Source: Mycobacterium sp. SMC-4
GTDB taxonomy: Bacteria; Actinomycetota; Actinomycetes; Mycobacteriales; Mycobacteriaceae
Direction of reading: 5' to 3'
Length of the DNA: 64,000 nucleotides
Assembly: GCF_025263265.1 (NCBI RefSeq)
Contig: NZ_CP079869.1
Location: 2,294,001 to 2,358,000 of the forward strand
The notes under the pieces were generated by a model. The model was not told the origin of the DNA, made no database searches, and worked only from the letters and a program-made list of their open reading frames with translations. Of this stretch, positions 1 to 8,095 are shown piece by piece. Numbering within the stretch: position 1 is the first letter of the stretch; each line of letters begins with the position of its first letter. The position numbers were made by a program, and so were the translations under genes.

Positions 1-500
1 TCGTCGGGAACCCGGTGGACAGCGACGTCAGCATGGGCCCACTGATCAGCTCGGAGCACCTCGAGCGTGTCGAAACGCTGGTCGCGCGCGCGGCCAGTGA
101 CGGCGCCACGATAGCCACCGGGGGCCAGCGGGCCAAAGACCACAGTTCTGGCTTCTTTTTCCAGCCAACGATTCTGACCGATGTCGGCGCGGACGCAATG
201 ATCGCCCAGGAGGAAGTGTTCGGACCGGTGTTGACCGTGTTGCCCTATCACGGCGACGACGAGGCGGTCGCCATCGCCAACAACTCCGCCTACGGCTTGG
301 GGGGCGGCGTGTGGGCCACCGACGTCGACCGAGCAGTGGCGATCGCGCGCAAGCTCAGAACCGGACAGGTGTCGATCAACGGCACCATTCCCGGGGACGC
401 CCCGTTCGGTGGATTCAAACAGAGCGGTATCGGACGCGAAGGCGGGGTCATGGGCCTGCGCGCCTATATGGAGCCCAAAGCGATCGGAGTGCCCGCGTGA
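1..500 (+). CDS. Aldehyde dehydrogenase, C-terminal part (cut by window edge)
   Basis: C-terminal 165 or so residues of an NAD(P)-dependent aldehyde dehydrogenase, which oxidises an aldehyde to its acid. The frame enters from the left edge (first full codon at base 3). Visible family landmarks are the MGPLIS segment, the EEVFGPVL motif carrying the cofactor-binding Glu, the NNSAYGLGGGVW segment, and PFGGFKQSGIGRE near the end. The catalytic Cys and the Rossmann N-half lie outside the window. The stop TGA overlaps the GTG start of the CoA-transferase gene (GTGA), so the two are probably co-transcribed and translationally coupled. The aldehyde substrate cannot be inferred. Confidence 0.95.
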   Translation, partial: VGNPVDSDVSMGPLISSEHLERVETLVARAASDGATIATGGQRAKDHSSGFFFQPTILTDVGADAMIAQEEVFGPVLTVLPYHGDDEAVAIANNSAYGLGGGVWATDVDRAVAIARKLRTGQVSINGTIPGDAPFGGFKQSGIGREGGVMGLRAYMEPKAIGVPA

Positions 501-2926
501 GCAGCGGAGCGAACCATCAAGCACAGACCGGGCCACTGGCCGGACTGCGTGTGGTGGAGGTCGGCATCGACATTGCCGGGCCGTACTCGACCAAGCTGCT
601 CGTTGACCTCGGTGCCCAGGTGTACAAGATCGAACGACCCGGCGGTGACCCGATGCGTTCGTGGGGGCCGGCCCTCGGCGATGACGCCGAAGCGCACAGC
701 GGATTATTCGAGTATCTCAATGCGGGAAAGCATGGTGCCACAGTCGATCTCGCGACTGAAGAGGGCGCGGTGCTGGCTCGGGAGCTGATCGCCGGCGCCG
801 ACCTCCTCGTCGAGAATCTGGGTCCGGGTGCGCCGCAGGAGTGGGCTGAACTGCTCGCGACCGACAGCCTGCAGCGGATCAATCCTGGGTTGGTGGTGGT
901 TCGGATCTCCGATTTCGGTCAGTCTGGACCTCTGCGTGACCAGGTGATGACTCCGCTGACCATGCAGGCGGTTTCGGGGTGGGTCAGCGAGCGCGAATTC
1001 GGCAGGGCGCCGGTGCAGGCCGGGGCCCGGATCCCGGAGTACATCGGCGGAGCCTACGCAGCTCTGGGTGCACTGACCGCGATGCGTATCGCCGGCGCCG
1101 CCGGCGGCATCGTCGAAGTTGACGTCTCGATGTTCGAGTCGTTGCTGTCGACACTGCCGTATCCGATGATGCTGGCCGAGAAGCTCAAGAACATGGGGCT
1201 GCCGACGAACACCAAAGCCGGTCCGATGCTCGGTATCGTCCGGGCCTCGGACGGCTGGGTCGGCATCAACTGCCTGACTGGCCAGCATTGGCTCGACGTG
1301 TGTGCAATGGTGGGGCTGTCGGAGTTCGAAGAACACCAACTCGCGATCATGCTCGGTGGGCCAGAGCGTGACGAGTTCTTCACCAAGGTTCAGCCCTGGC
1401 TGGATTCGATGACCGTTGCCGAGATCGTCGACGTCTGCCAGGCGATGCGGATCCCAGCCGCTCCGGTGACCGACGGCGCCACCATCTCGCAATGTCCCCA
1501 GTACGCCGAGCGCGGTTTCTTCCTCGAATCAGGTCAATCATGCTCAGCGACAAAAGGATTCCTTCGGCCTGGGCCGCCGTTTCGGTTGTCGACGACACCG
1601 GCTGCGGTGCCTCCGTCCCCGGCGCCACACTTGGGCGGTGCGCCGGCCCAGGCGTGGCCGGCCCGCACCGCTTCGGCAGCAGCCGACACGGTCGACGACG
1701 CCGCACTACCGTTCGCCGGTGTGAAGGTGTTCGACCTGAGCACCTTCTGGGCCGGTGCATACCTCACCTGCTACCTGGGGGCATTCGGCGCCGATGTCAT
1801 CAAGATCGAGTCGATCCAGCGGCCCGATGCGCACCGGTTCTCCGGTGCGCTGTTGCGCCAGGGCGATGACTGGTACGAGCAGGGACCGTTGTGGCAGGGG
1901 ACCAATCTCAACAAGCGTGACCTCACATTGGATCTGTCGTCGCCGGAAGGGCGCGAGCTTGCCATGAGGCTGGCCACCGAAGCCGACGTGGTCGTCGAGA
2001 ATTTCTCGCCGCGGGTCGTGGAGCACTTCGGCCTGGACTATCCCTCGCTGACACAGCTGAATCCAGATGTCCTGATGGTGCGGATGCCCGGGTTCGGGCT
2101 GGAAGGCCCGTGGCGCGACTACGTCGGCTGGGCGTTGAACATCGAACAGCTCTCCGGAATGTCGGCGGTGACGGGCTACGACGACGGCCCGCCGTGCAAC
2201 CTGCAGGGGCCCGCCGACCCCATTGCCGGCGTGCACGCTGCGGTCGCACTGCTGGCGGCAATGCATCACCGGTCTCGCACGGGTGAGGGACAATTGATCG
2301 AGGTCGCTCAGATCGAGGTCGGCGCAGCTGTGACTGCCGAGCCCGTCATCGAGCATTCGCTGACCGGTGCTACCCGAGCGCGCGAGGGCAACCGCGATCG
2401 ACGCTTTGCCCAAGGTGTTTACGCCGCGCAGGGAGAAAGCGAGTGGGTTGCGGTCAGTGTGCGGGACGACAGCGACTGGCGCGCGGTGGTCGAGGTCATC
2501 GGGAGGGCTGACTTGCTTGCCGATCCACGATTCGCCACGGCCGACGCCCGCCTGGTCCATCACGACGATTTCGATGCCGTTCTGTCCGCATGGTGTGCGA
2601 CGCAGGACCCGGACGTCGCGGTGGAACAACTCGGTAGCCGGGGAGTTCCGGCGGGGCGCCTGCTGACGGCTGACCGCATGTACGACGTCGAGCAGCTCGC
2701 CGCGCGCGGCTACTACCAGGAGCTCGAGCATCCCGTCTCCGGCCGCCTGCGCTACCCGGGCTGGCCTTTTCAGTTCAGTACCGGGCCGACCCACCATCAC
2801 CGCAGCGCGCCACCGACGTTAGGTCAACACAACGTCGAGGTGCTGACCGCACAGGGCCTCTCAGCCGACGACATCGAATCGTTGCGATCCCGACAGGTTA
2901 TCGGCGAGAAGCTGCTCAACGCCTGA
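497..2926 (+). CDS. Fused two-domain family III (CaiB/BaiF) CoA-transferase
   Basis: 809-residue protein made of two complete CaiB/BaiF domains in tandem (about 15-370 and 407-790). Family III enzymes move CoA between carboxylates through an aspartyl-CoA intermediate. Domain 1 keeps the catalytic Asp in an EVDVSMFE context (about D209). At the matching place domain 2 reads IEVAQIEV, with Ala at about 604, so only one site looks chemically competent. Domain 2 has the NLNKRDLTLDL and VVENFSPRVVE segments typical of the fold. The layout resembles a fusion of an active/inactive subunit pair such as BbsE/BbsF. The GTG start at 497 overlaps the ALDH stop; the open frame extends further upstream but only antiparallel to ALDH coding sequence. 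Substrate unknown. Confidence 0.9.
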   Translation: MSSGANHQAQTGPLAGLRVVEVGIDIAGPYSTKLLVDLGAQVYKIERPGGDPMRSWGPALGDDAEAHSGLFEYLNAGKHGATVDLATEEGAVLARELIAGADLLVENLGPGAPQEWAELLATDSLQRINPGLVVVRISDFGQSGPLRDQVMTPLTMQAVSGWVSEREFGRAPVQAGARIPEYIGGAYAALGALTAMRIAGAAGGIVEVDVSMFESLLSTLPYPMMLAEKLKNMGLPTNTKAGPMLGIVRASDGWVGINCLTGQHWLDVCAMVGLSEFEEHQLAIMLGGPERDEFFTKVQPWLDSMTVAEIVDVCQAMRIPAAPVTDGATISQCPQYAERGFFLESGQSCSATKGFLRPGPPFRLSTTPAAVPPSPAPHLGGAPAQAWPARTASAAADTVDDAALPFAGVKVFDLSTFWAGAYLTCYLGAFGADVIKIESIQRPDAHRFSGALLRQGDDWYEQGPLWQGTNLNKRDLTLDLSSPEGRELAMRLATEADVVVENFSPRVVEHFGLDYPSLTQLNPDVLMVRMPGFGLEGPWRDYVGWALNIEQLSGMSAVTGYDDGPPCNLQGPADPIAGVHAAVALLAAMHHRSRTGEGQLIEVAQIEVGAAVTAEPVIEHSLTGATRAREGNRDRRFAQGVYAAQGESEWVAVSVRDDSDWRAVVEVIGRADLLADPRFATADARLVHHDDFDAVLSAWCATQDPDVAVEQLGSRGVPAGRLLTADRMYDVEQLAARGYYQELEHPVSGRLRYPGWPFQFSTGPTHHHRSAPPTLGQHNVEVLTAQGLSADDIESLRSRQVIGEKLLNA

Positions 2927-2989
2927 GTGTCCGAGAGCATCGTTGCCGTCGATCCCATTCGCTGACGGTGGACCGGAGAGAATGTCGCG

Positions 2990-3703
2990 ATGCACTCGAA
3001 TCTGGTGGTGGCGGCAGCACAGCCGCGAATCGTCGACGGCGATCTGCTCGGGAACGCCGCCTCGCATGTGACGTCGATCGTGCAGGCAAAGGCACGCCTG
3101 GTGGTGTTCCCCGAGTTGTCCCTCACCGGCTATGCCGCAGATGCCTTACCGATCGACCTCGACGGTGCCGTGATTGGTGAACTGTTCCGCGGCTGCGCCG
3201 CGGTGGATTCGATTGCTCTGGTTGGCGCGCCGATACAGGGCTCTGGTCGTCGATTCATTGCGATGGTGCGAATTGACGGCGCACGGGCAACCGTGGTCTA
3301 CCGCAAGACTTTTCTGAGCACCGATGAAAGCCGATATTTTGATGCCGGAGGCGGGCCGGGTGTCATCGCAGTGGACGGCTGGCGGGTCGGTATGGCGATA
3401 TGTCGGGATACCGGCACGGAGGTTCACATCCAGGGCACCGCTGCGATGAACGTGGATGTCTATGTCTGCGGAGTCGTCCACCATGAACGAGAGCTGTCTG
3501 AGCAGCGGCGCCGAGGTCGCAGCATTGCCCTTGCGTGCCGCGCGCCGGTGGTCATGAGCAGTTTCGCCGGCGCCACTGGTGGCGGTTATGTCAGGACGGC
3601 CGGTTGTTCGGCGATCTGGTCTGCCGAGGGCCGCACGCTTGCGCAGGCTGACGCGTCACCCGGTGGCCTCGCCCGAGCCACATTGCGCCGACCGCCAGTC
3701 TGA
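2990..3703 (+). CDS. Carbon-nitrogen hydrolase (nitrilase-fold amidase)
   Basis: 237-residue nitrilase-superfamily protein, which hydrolyses amide-type C-N bonds. The Glu-Lys-Cys triad is visible: E42 in FPELSLTGY, K106 in YRKTFLS and C138 in GMAICRDTG. The protein is somewhat short for the superfamily (usually 260-300), and the C-terminal part is compact. A GGAGAG ribosome site lies about 9 bases before the ATG at 2990. It follows the CoA-transferase by 63 bases on the same strand and converges with the MaoC gene, whose stop is 9 bases away. Role in the island unclear; ammonia release from an amide intermediate is possible. Confidence 0.85.
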   Translation: MHSNLVVAAAQPRIVDGDLLGNAASHVTSIVQAKARLVVFPELSLTGYAADALPIDLDGAVIGELFRGCAAVDSIALVGAPIQGSGRRFIAMVRIDGARATVVYRKTFLSTDESRYFDAGGGPGVIAVDGWRVGMAICRDTGTEVHIQGTAAMNVDVYVCGVVHHERELSEQRRRGRSIALACRAPVVMSSFAGATGGGYVRTAGCSAIWSAEGRTLAQADASPGGLARATLRRPPV

Positions 3704-3712
3704 ACGAGGGCC

Positions 3713-4189
3713 TCAGGCGTCGACCATCGCCGCGATCGTGTCGACGACGCATGCAGGCCGATCGGATCCCTCGACCTCGACCGTGACCCGAACGGTGGCC
3801 CGGCCACCCTGGTCGTTGCGTTCGATCTTGACCAGCTCGGCACCGGCGCGGATGCGCGAGTCGACCGGAACCGGCGCCGGGAAACGAAGCTTGTCCACAC
3901 CGTAGTTGACCTGCATGGACAGGCCGGTGACCTGGTAGATCTGCTTGACCAGGAGCGGAACCAGCGACAGAGTGAGATAGCCGTGGGCAATGGTCTTGCC
4001 GTACGGACCCGACGCGGCCCGCTCCGGGTCAACGTGAATCCACTGATGATCCCCGGTCGCCTCGGCAAACAGGTCGATTTCCTTCTGTGTGACCTGCCGC
4101 CAATCGCTGTAGCCAAGGTGTTCTCCGACATGGGCTTCGAAGCCGGCGATCCCGTCGAAGGTCCGTGGTGACACAGACGTGTTCGTCAT
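3713..4189 (-). CDS. MaoC-like (R)-specific enoyl-CoA hydratase
   Basis: 158-residue single hot-dog MaoC dehydratase, expected to hydrate or dehydrate an acyl-CoA. The family signature is visible in FAEATGDHQWIHVDPERA (catalytic Asp/His pair) followed by GKTIAHGYLTLSL. Length is normal for a one-domain MaoC protein. Its start overlaps the stop of the upstream amidohydrolase gene by four bases (ATGA), so the two form an operon transcribed leftward from the promoter region at about 5.4 kb. Confidence 0.9.
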   Translation of the reverse strand: MTNTSVSPRTFDGIAGFEAHVGEHLGYSDWRQVTQKEIDLFAEATGDHQWIHVDPERAASGPYGKTIAHGYLTLSLVPLLVKQIYQVTGLSMQVNYGVDKLRFPAPVPVDSRIRAGAELVKIERNDQGGRATVRVTVEVEGSDRPACVVDTIAAMVDA

Positions 4190-5379
4190 ACCGGAACCTT
4201 GATGCCCAGGGCCTCCATGGCGTTGCCGCCCATGATCTTCGCCTTGGCTGAGTCCGAAACACCCTCGAGCCGGTCGACGAAGCTCAACGGGTCGCCGATA
4301 CCCTCCGGGTGGGGGAAGTCGGACCCGAACATCACGTGATCCTCGCCCATGATCTCGATGATTCCCTTGATGTCGTCCTCGAGGAATGGGTGGATGTACA
4401 CGTTGCGTTTGAACACCTCGACGGGGTGCTCGTCGAATTCCTTCGGCATCGTGCGGTAGGCCTTGTCCAACAGCCGCAGCAGGTTTCTCACCCAGCCGCT
4501 ACCATTTTCGACCACAAGGACTTTGAGGTCGGGGAAGCGGGAAAGCGCGCCGTGGCAGATCAACGCCGCCAAGGTGTCCTCCATCGCCCGGAAACCCATC
4601 ACCACCTCGCGCAGTGCACTGGGCTTGAACGACAAATACTCGTCTCCGCCCTCCCACTCCATCAGGTGCTTCTGGTATCCGCTGTCCGCCGCGTGGAAGG
4701 TCACCGGGATGTCGGCGTCGACCACTGCCTGCCAGAACGGGTCGAATTCCGGCAGACCCATCGACCGCGACCCACCGAAGCGGCTGGGCACCGGCGCGGG
4801 CCGGACCAGGAAGGTCTTCATTCCGCGCTCCAGGCACCAGTGGAACTCCTTGATGGCCTCGTCGACCAACGGTAGGCAGATCACCGGGGTCGCGAAGATC
4901 CGGTCCTCGTAATTGAACGTCCAGTGCTCGTGCATCCACTCGTTGAGCGCGTGGATGATGGCGTGAGTGAGGACCACGTCATCGGTGGTGCGTTCCTCGA
5001 TGAGGCTTGCCAACGTCGGATACATGACGCAGCGATCGATTCCCAGTTCATCCATCAACTCCAGGCGAGGTGCCGGGCTCTGGAAGGCGGGAATGACCTC
5101 CATGGGCTCACCGATGAACTCACGGAAGTTGAGGCCCTCGGGGTTGTTACCCAAGAAATAGTCCTCGGCGCTACCCGGCCGTGCGACCCGCTCGAACGTC
5201 GGGTTCGGGATCATATGGCTGATGTGGTCCTTGACGACCAGCTTGGGGCGTCCGTTGACCTCGACGTAGCCGACCTTGCCTCGGTGCTGCCGAGGAAGGA
5301 ACTTCGTCAACGCATCCGTGGTTTCGTACATGTGGTTGTCGATGTCGAAAACCGGGTAGGGGAGCGAGCGGGTGGCCAT
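4186..5379 (-). CDS. Amidohydrolase-2 family protein (ACMSD-like), copy 1
   Basis: 397-residue metal-dependent TIM-barrel hydrolase/decarboxylase-type protein. The N-terminal metal motif is FDIDNHMYE (D14, H16), i.e. D-x-H instead of the textbook H-x-H. Further ligand candidates are H229 (VTFHAADSGY), H276 (ICHGAL) and D354 (MFGSDFPHPEG). The upstream sequence GGAGGAATCAG is a strong ribosome site for the start at 5379. It is the first gene of a two-gene leftward operon with the MaoC gene and is preceded by a 19-bp palindrome at 5426-5444. Three relatives lie in this window (8.1, 14.8 and 38.5 kb). By analogy with ACMSD-type enzymes it may decarboxylate or hydrolytically cleave a C-C bond; this is inference. 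Confidence 0.88.
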   Translation of the reverse strand: MATRSLPYPVFDIDNHMYETTDALTKFLPRQHRGKVGYVEVNGRPKLVVKDHISHMIPNPTFERVARPGSAEDYFLGNNPEGLNFREFIGEPMEVIPAFQSPAPRLELMDELGIDRCVMYPTLASLIEERTTDDVVLTHAIIHALNEWMHEHWTFNYEDRIFATPVICLPLVDEAIKEFHWCLERGMKTFLVRPAPVPSRFGGSRSMGLPEFDPFWQAVVDADIPVTFHAADSGYQKHLMEWEGGDEYLSFKPSALREVVMGFRAMEDTLAALICHGALSRFPDLKVLVVENGSGWVRNLLRLLDKAYRTMPKEFDEHPVEVFKRNVYIHPFLEDDIKGIIEIMGEDHVMFGSDFPHPEGIGDPLSFVDRLEGVSDSAKAKIMGGNAMEALGIKVPV

Positions 5380-5425
5380 GGGGCTGATTCCTCCTCGGAG
5401 CAGCGAATATCAGCATTTACGGTTA

Positions 5426-5444
5426 GTGAGAACGACGTTATCAC
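5426..5444. promoter_or_regulatory. Palindromic operator candidate, site a
   Basis: GTGAGAACGACGTTATCAC is a near-perfect 19-bp palindrome in the divergent region between the amidohydrolase (start 5379, minus) and the SnoaL-like gene (start 5516, plus). Its core AACGACGTT is shared with sites at 25.9 and 30.9 kb, and its GAGAA half is shared with the remaining sites. Confidence 0.6.
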
Positions 5445-5515
5445 TTCGTCGTGCGAACATCCACACGCGCCTGCGATGCAGGTGTCTTACTGTCGAACGT
5501 GCAGTGGGTTGCGGC

Positions 5516-5968
5516 ATGATCGTGCGTATGCAGATGTGGGAGATCGTCGCCAGGGAGTTGGTTCGTCAAACGCTGGCGGACTACACGGCGGCGACCGATC
5601 GGTTCGATTTGCGCGCGCTCGCCGCATGTTTCGCACGCGACGGGGTACTGGAGTTCGCCGGCGCAACGCAGCCGCTGACCGGCCCGGCGGCCATCGAGGC
5701 CGGCCTCGGCGCGGCGTTGAGTACGCCACGCGATACCGGCCGCCGGACGGCGAGCCACGTCCGCCATCACGTGTCCAGCGTGCGGTTCGGCTCGGTCGCC
5801 GCGGATCGGATCGAAGTGAGCAGCTACTTCGCTGTTCACACCGACATCGGACTCGACCACTGGGGCCGGTATCGCGATGTGCTGGTGCCCGTGGAGGATG
5901 CGTGGTTGTTCGCTCATCGCAAGATCAGCGTCGACGGGTTCGCAGACGAGAGCCTGATGGCTGGGTAA
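5516..5968 (+). CDS. SnoaL/NTF2-like protein
   Basis: About 150 residues of the NTF2/SnoaL alpha+beta cone fold, seen in small hydratases, isomerases and ligand-binding proteins. Typical features are the N-terminal helix with LADYTAATDRFDLRALAACF, then DGVLEFAG, a long HVRHHVSSVRF strand and the closing WLFAHRKISVDGF. ATG 5516 or the internal ATG 5528 is the likely start; the open frame extends upstream across the operator and that part is not coding-like. It is transcribed divergently from copy 1 amidohydrolase. Substrate unknown. Confidence 0.8.
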   Translation: MIVRMQMWEIVARELVRQTLADYTAATDRFDLRALAACFARDGVLEFAGATQPLTGPAAIEAGLGAALSTPRDTGRRTASHVRHHVSSVRFGSVAADRIEVSSYFAVHTDIGLDHWGRYRDVLVPVEDAWLFAHRKISVDGFADESLMAG

Positions 5969-5972
5969 CCAT

Positions 5973-6872
5973 TCAGGACGCGATGAATTCTTTGGCGAAT
6001 TGTGCAGCCTCGTCGATCACCTCGGCGCGAGTGGCGCCGGCGGGCGCGATGGGAAGCCAGGTGACGCCGGCTTTGCAGAGCCGTTCGATGGTTGCGTGAC
6101 GTTCGTCGACCGAACGGCTGGAATCGAGCAGATTGCCCGCGGAGAAGCAGATTTCCAGCGGGCTCGTGCGGCCGATCTCGGCCGCGTAGGACTTCGCCCA
6201 GTCGATGGCGGACTCCAGATCCTCCAGTGTGGAGATCTCAGCCGTCCGTGACGCCGTCGCGTATCCGAAGGTGTTGAACGGGGCCCACCCTTGTCCTCGG
6301 GTCACCGCTCGTCGCACTGCAGCTTTGCTGTTTCCGCCGACCCACACCGGGGGCCGCTCGGGAATCGGCCGCAGGCGCACCCCTCGAGCAGCGAAGGTGG
6401 TCCCTTCGTAGGCCACGTCCTGCCCCGAGAGCGCCTTGTCGAGAACGTCGAGCGCCTCATCCAGAAGAGCGCCCCGGTTGTCGAAATCGATTCCCAGAGC
6501 TCTGAATTCGGGCTTCAGATAACCGGCCGCGGTCCCGACGATCAACCGGCCGCCGGAAAGTACCTGCAAGCTCTGAATCGATTTGGCGCCGAGGAACGGG
6601 TTGCGGTAGGCCGCGATGTAGACATTGGTCAACAGACGCACACGTGACGTCGCGGCGGCGGCGAACGACAGCGCGACGAAAGGGTCCAGAGCGTGGTGGC
6701 CACCGTGGTCGAGCCATTTGGCGTCCGGGGCCGGATGGTCGGTGACGTGCACTGCGGCATACCCGCTCGATTCCGCCGCGCAAGCGATCTCGGCGATGGC
6801 CGCGGCGGAGACGAACTCCGCTTCGGCCTCGACACGATGGGTGGGTAGTTCAAGGGAATACGAGGGGCTCAA
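5973..6872 (-). CDS. F420-dependent LLM-class oxidoreductase (TIGR03619-like), copy 1
   Basis: 299-residue luciferase-like TIM-barrel enzyme, family normally using F420 (or FMN) to oxidise or reduce small organic substrates. Visible are the early VHVTDHPAPD segment, the TSRVRLLTNVYIAAYRNPF strand region, SGGRLIVGTAAGYLKPEF and PVWVGGNSKAAVRRA, all typical of the group. A TTG start at 6872 is chosen because AAAGGACA precedes it and it follows the acyl-CoA dehydrogenase stop by 11 bases; the frame stays open further upstream inside that gene. Second gene of a leftward operon with the acyl-CoA dehydrogenase. Confidence 0.88.
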   Translation of the reverse strand: MSPSYSLELPTHRVEAEAEFVSAAAIAEIACAAESSGYAAVHVTDHPAPDAKWLDHGGHHALDPFVALSFAAAATSRVRLLTNVYIAAYRNPFLGAKSIQSLQVLSGGRLIVGTAAGYLKPEFRALGIDFDNRGALLDEALDVLDKALSGQDVAYEGTTFAARGVRLRPIPERPPVWVGGNSKAAVRRAVTRGQGWAPFNTFGYATASRTAEISTLEDLESAIDWAKSYAAEIGRTSPLEICFSAGNLLDSSRSVDERHATIERLCKAGVTWLPIAPAGATRAEVIDEAAQFAKEFIAS

Positions 6873-6883
6873 CAGATGTCCTT

Positions 6884-7984
6884 TCAGGCGGTGACGAGAG
6901 CGGCGAGGCGTTCTGCATGGAAGTCGGGGCTTCCCAGCATCAGTTCCGAGGATTTCGCGCGGCGAATGTACAGATGGCCATCGTGTTCCCAGGTGAAGCC
7001 GATACCTCCGTGGACACGCAAGTTGTCGACGGCGACCTGGAGGAATGCTTCCGAACACGCCATTTTGGCCACCGAGACCGCCGTTGCCAGTTCCTCGCCG
7101 TCTGCGACCTCGGCAGCATGCGTGACTGCCGAACGCGCGCCCTCGACCGAGATCAGCATGTCGGTACATCGATGCTTCACAGCCTGAAAACTGCCGATCG
7201 CCCGCCCGAACTGGATACGACTTCTGGCGTAGTCGACCGCCATGTCCAGACACCGCTGTGCGGCACCGAGTTGTTCTGCGGCCAATGCCAGTGCAGCGAT
7301 GTCCGATGTGCGCTGCAGCGCGGCATCGGCATCTCCCTCAGCGCCGATCAGCCTGGCCGGGACATCCTCGAAGTCCAGGTGCGCAAACTTTCTGGTGCGG
7401 TCCAGCCCGGCCAGCGGCCGGCGGCGCATTCCCGTCGCCTCGGATGAAACGGCAAACAGCGACGGTCCGACCTCGGTATTCGCCGCCAACAGGATGATGT
7501 CGGCCGTGTGACCGTCGAGCACCATGGGTGCCAAGCCGGATATGCGGTAACCGCCGTCGACTCGGCGGGCCGTCAGCGTGACCGTCCGCGGGTCCCAGGC
7601 GTCGAGGTGGCTGTTGAGGATCAGTGTCGCCCTGACCGAGCCGTCGACGAAAGCGGGCACGTAGTCGCCGATCGCCGTCTGGTCCGCACTGAACAGCAGG
7701 GCGCTGGTCGCCAACGCGACGGTGGAGAAGAAGGGTGCACACAACAGCGCGGCCCCCATTTCCTCAAATACGACGGCCAGTTCGGGCATCCCGGCTCCCG
7801 CCCCGCCCCACTCCTCGGGCACCGCGATGCCGTGCAGGCCGAGCTCGGTGGCCATCTGTTGCCATACCGCATCGTCAAAACCGGATTCGGTCGACATGAC
7901 TTCACGCACCGTCTGGCTCGGTGATGCTTTGCCGAGGAAATCGCGGACCGCCTCACGGAGTTCGTCGAGCTCGCTCCTGGGCAC
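6884..7984 (-). CDS. Acyl-CoA dehydrogenase, short type
   Basis: 366-residue acyl-CoA dehydrogenase (FAD-dependent alpha,beta-desaturation of an acyl-CoA). N-terminal helical domain includes LGLHGIAVPEEWGGAG; the C-terminal domain has RIQFGRAIGSFQAVKHRCTDM and VHGGIGFTWEHDGHLYIRRAK. GTG at 7984 is preferred because AGGAGG lies six bases upstream; the ATG 30 bases earlier has no such site. Transcribed leftward with the LLM gene, divergent from copy 2 amidohydrolase, and both promoters share the palindrome at 8062. Short members like this often pair with a longer partner subunit in mycobacteria. Confidence 0.9.
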   Translation of the reverse strand: MPRSELDELREAVRDFLGKASPSQTVREVMSTESGFDDAVWQQMATELGLHGIAVPEEWGGAGAGMPELAVVFEEMGAALLCAPFFSTVALATSALLFSADQTAIGDYVPAFVDGSVRATLILNSHLDAWDPRTVTLTARRVDGGYRISGLAPMVLDGHTADIILLAANTEVGPSLFAVSSEATGMRRRPLAGLDRTRKFAHLDFEDVPARLIGAEGDADAALQRTSDIAALALAAEQLGAAQRCLDMAVDYARSRIQFGRAIGSFQAVKHRCTDMLISVEGARSAVTHAAEVADGEELATAVSVAKMACSEAFLQVAVDNLRVHGGIGFTWEHDGHLYIRRAKSSELMLGSPDFHAERLAALVTA

Positions 7985-8061
7985 GTTGCCTCCTGTTTCC
8001 CGACGCCGTCCCAACCCGGGATAGGCATTCCCGGTCGAGGATAGTATGTTTTGCAGTTAGA

Positions 8062-8077
8062 GAGAATATTGATTCTC
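8062..8077. promoter_or_regulatory. Palindromic operator candidate, site b
   Basis: GAGAAT-ATTG-ATTCTC: perfect 6-bp arms with a 4-bp spacer, between the divergent acyl-CoA dehydrogenase (start 7984) and amidohydrolase (start 8096) genes. It is the cleanest copy of the recurring motif. It sits just ahead of the ribosome site of the rightward gene, a good position for repression. Confidence 0.65.
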
Positions 8078-8095
8078 GCCGAAAGGGGCCGAGGC

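Noticed and set aside
704..1492. 262-residue minus-strand open frame inside the CoA-transferase
   Set aside because: Shadow frame without ribosome site or motif; the plus strand encodes a well conserved CaiB domain.
4924..6099. 391-residue plus-strand open frame across the amidohydrolase start
   Set aside because: Antisense to the amidohydrolase and crosses the operator and the SnoaL gene in another frame; no domain.
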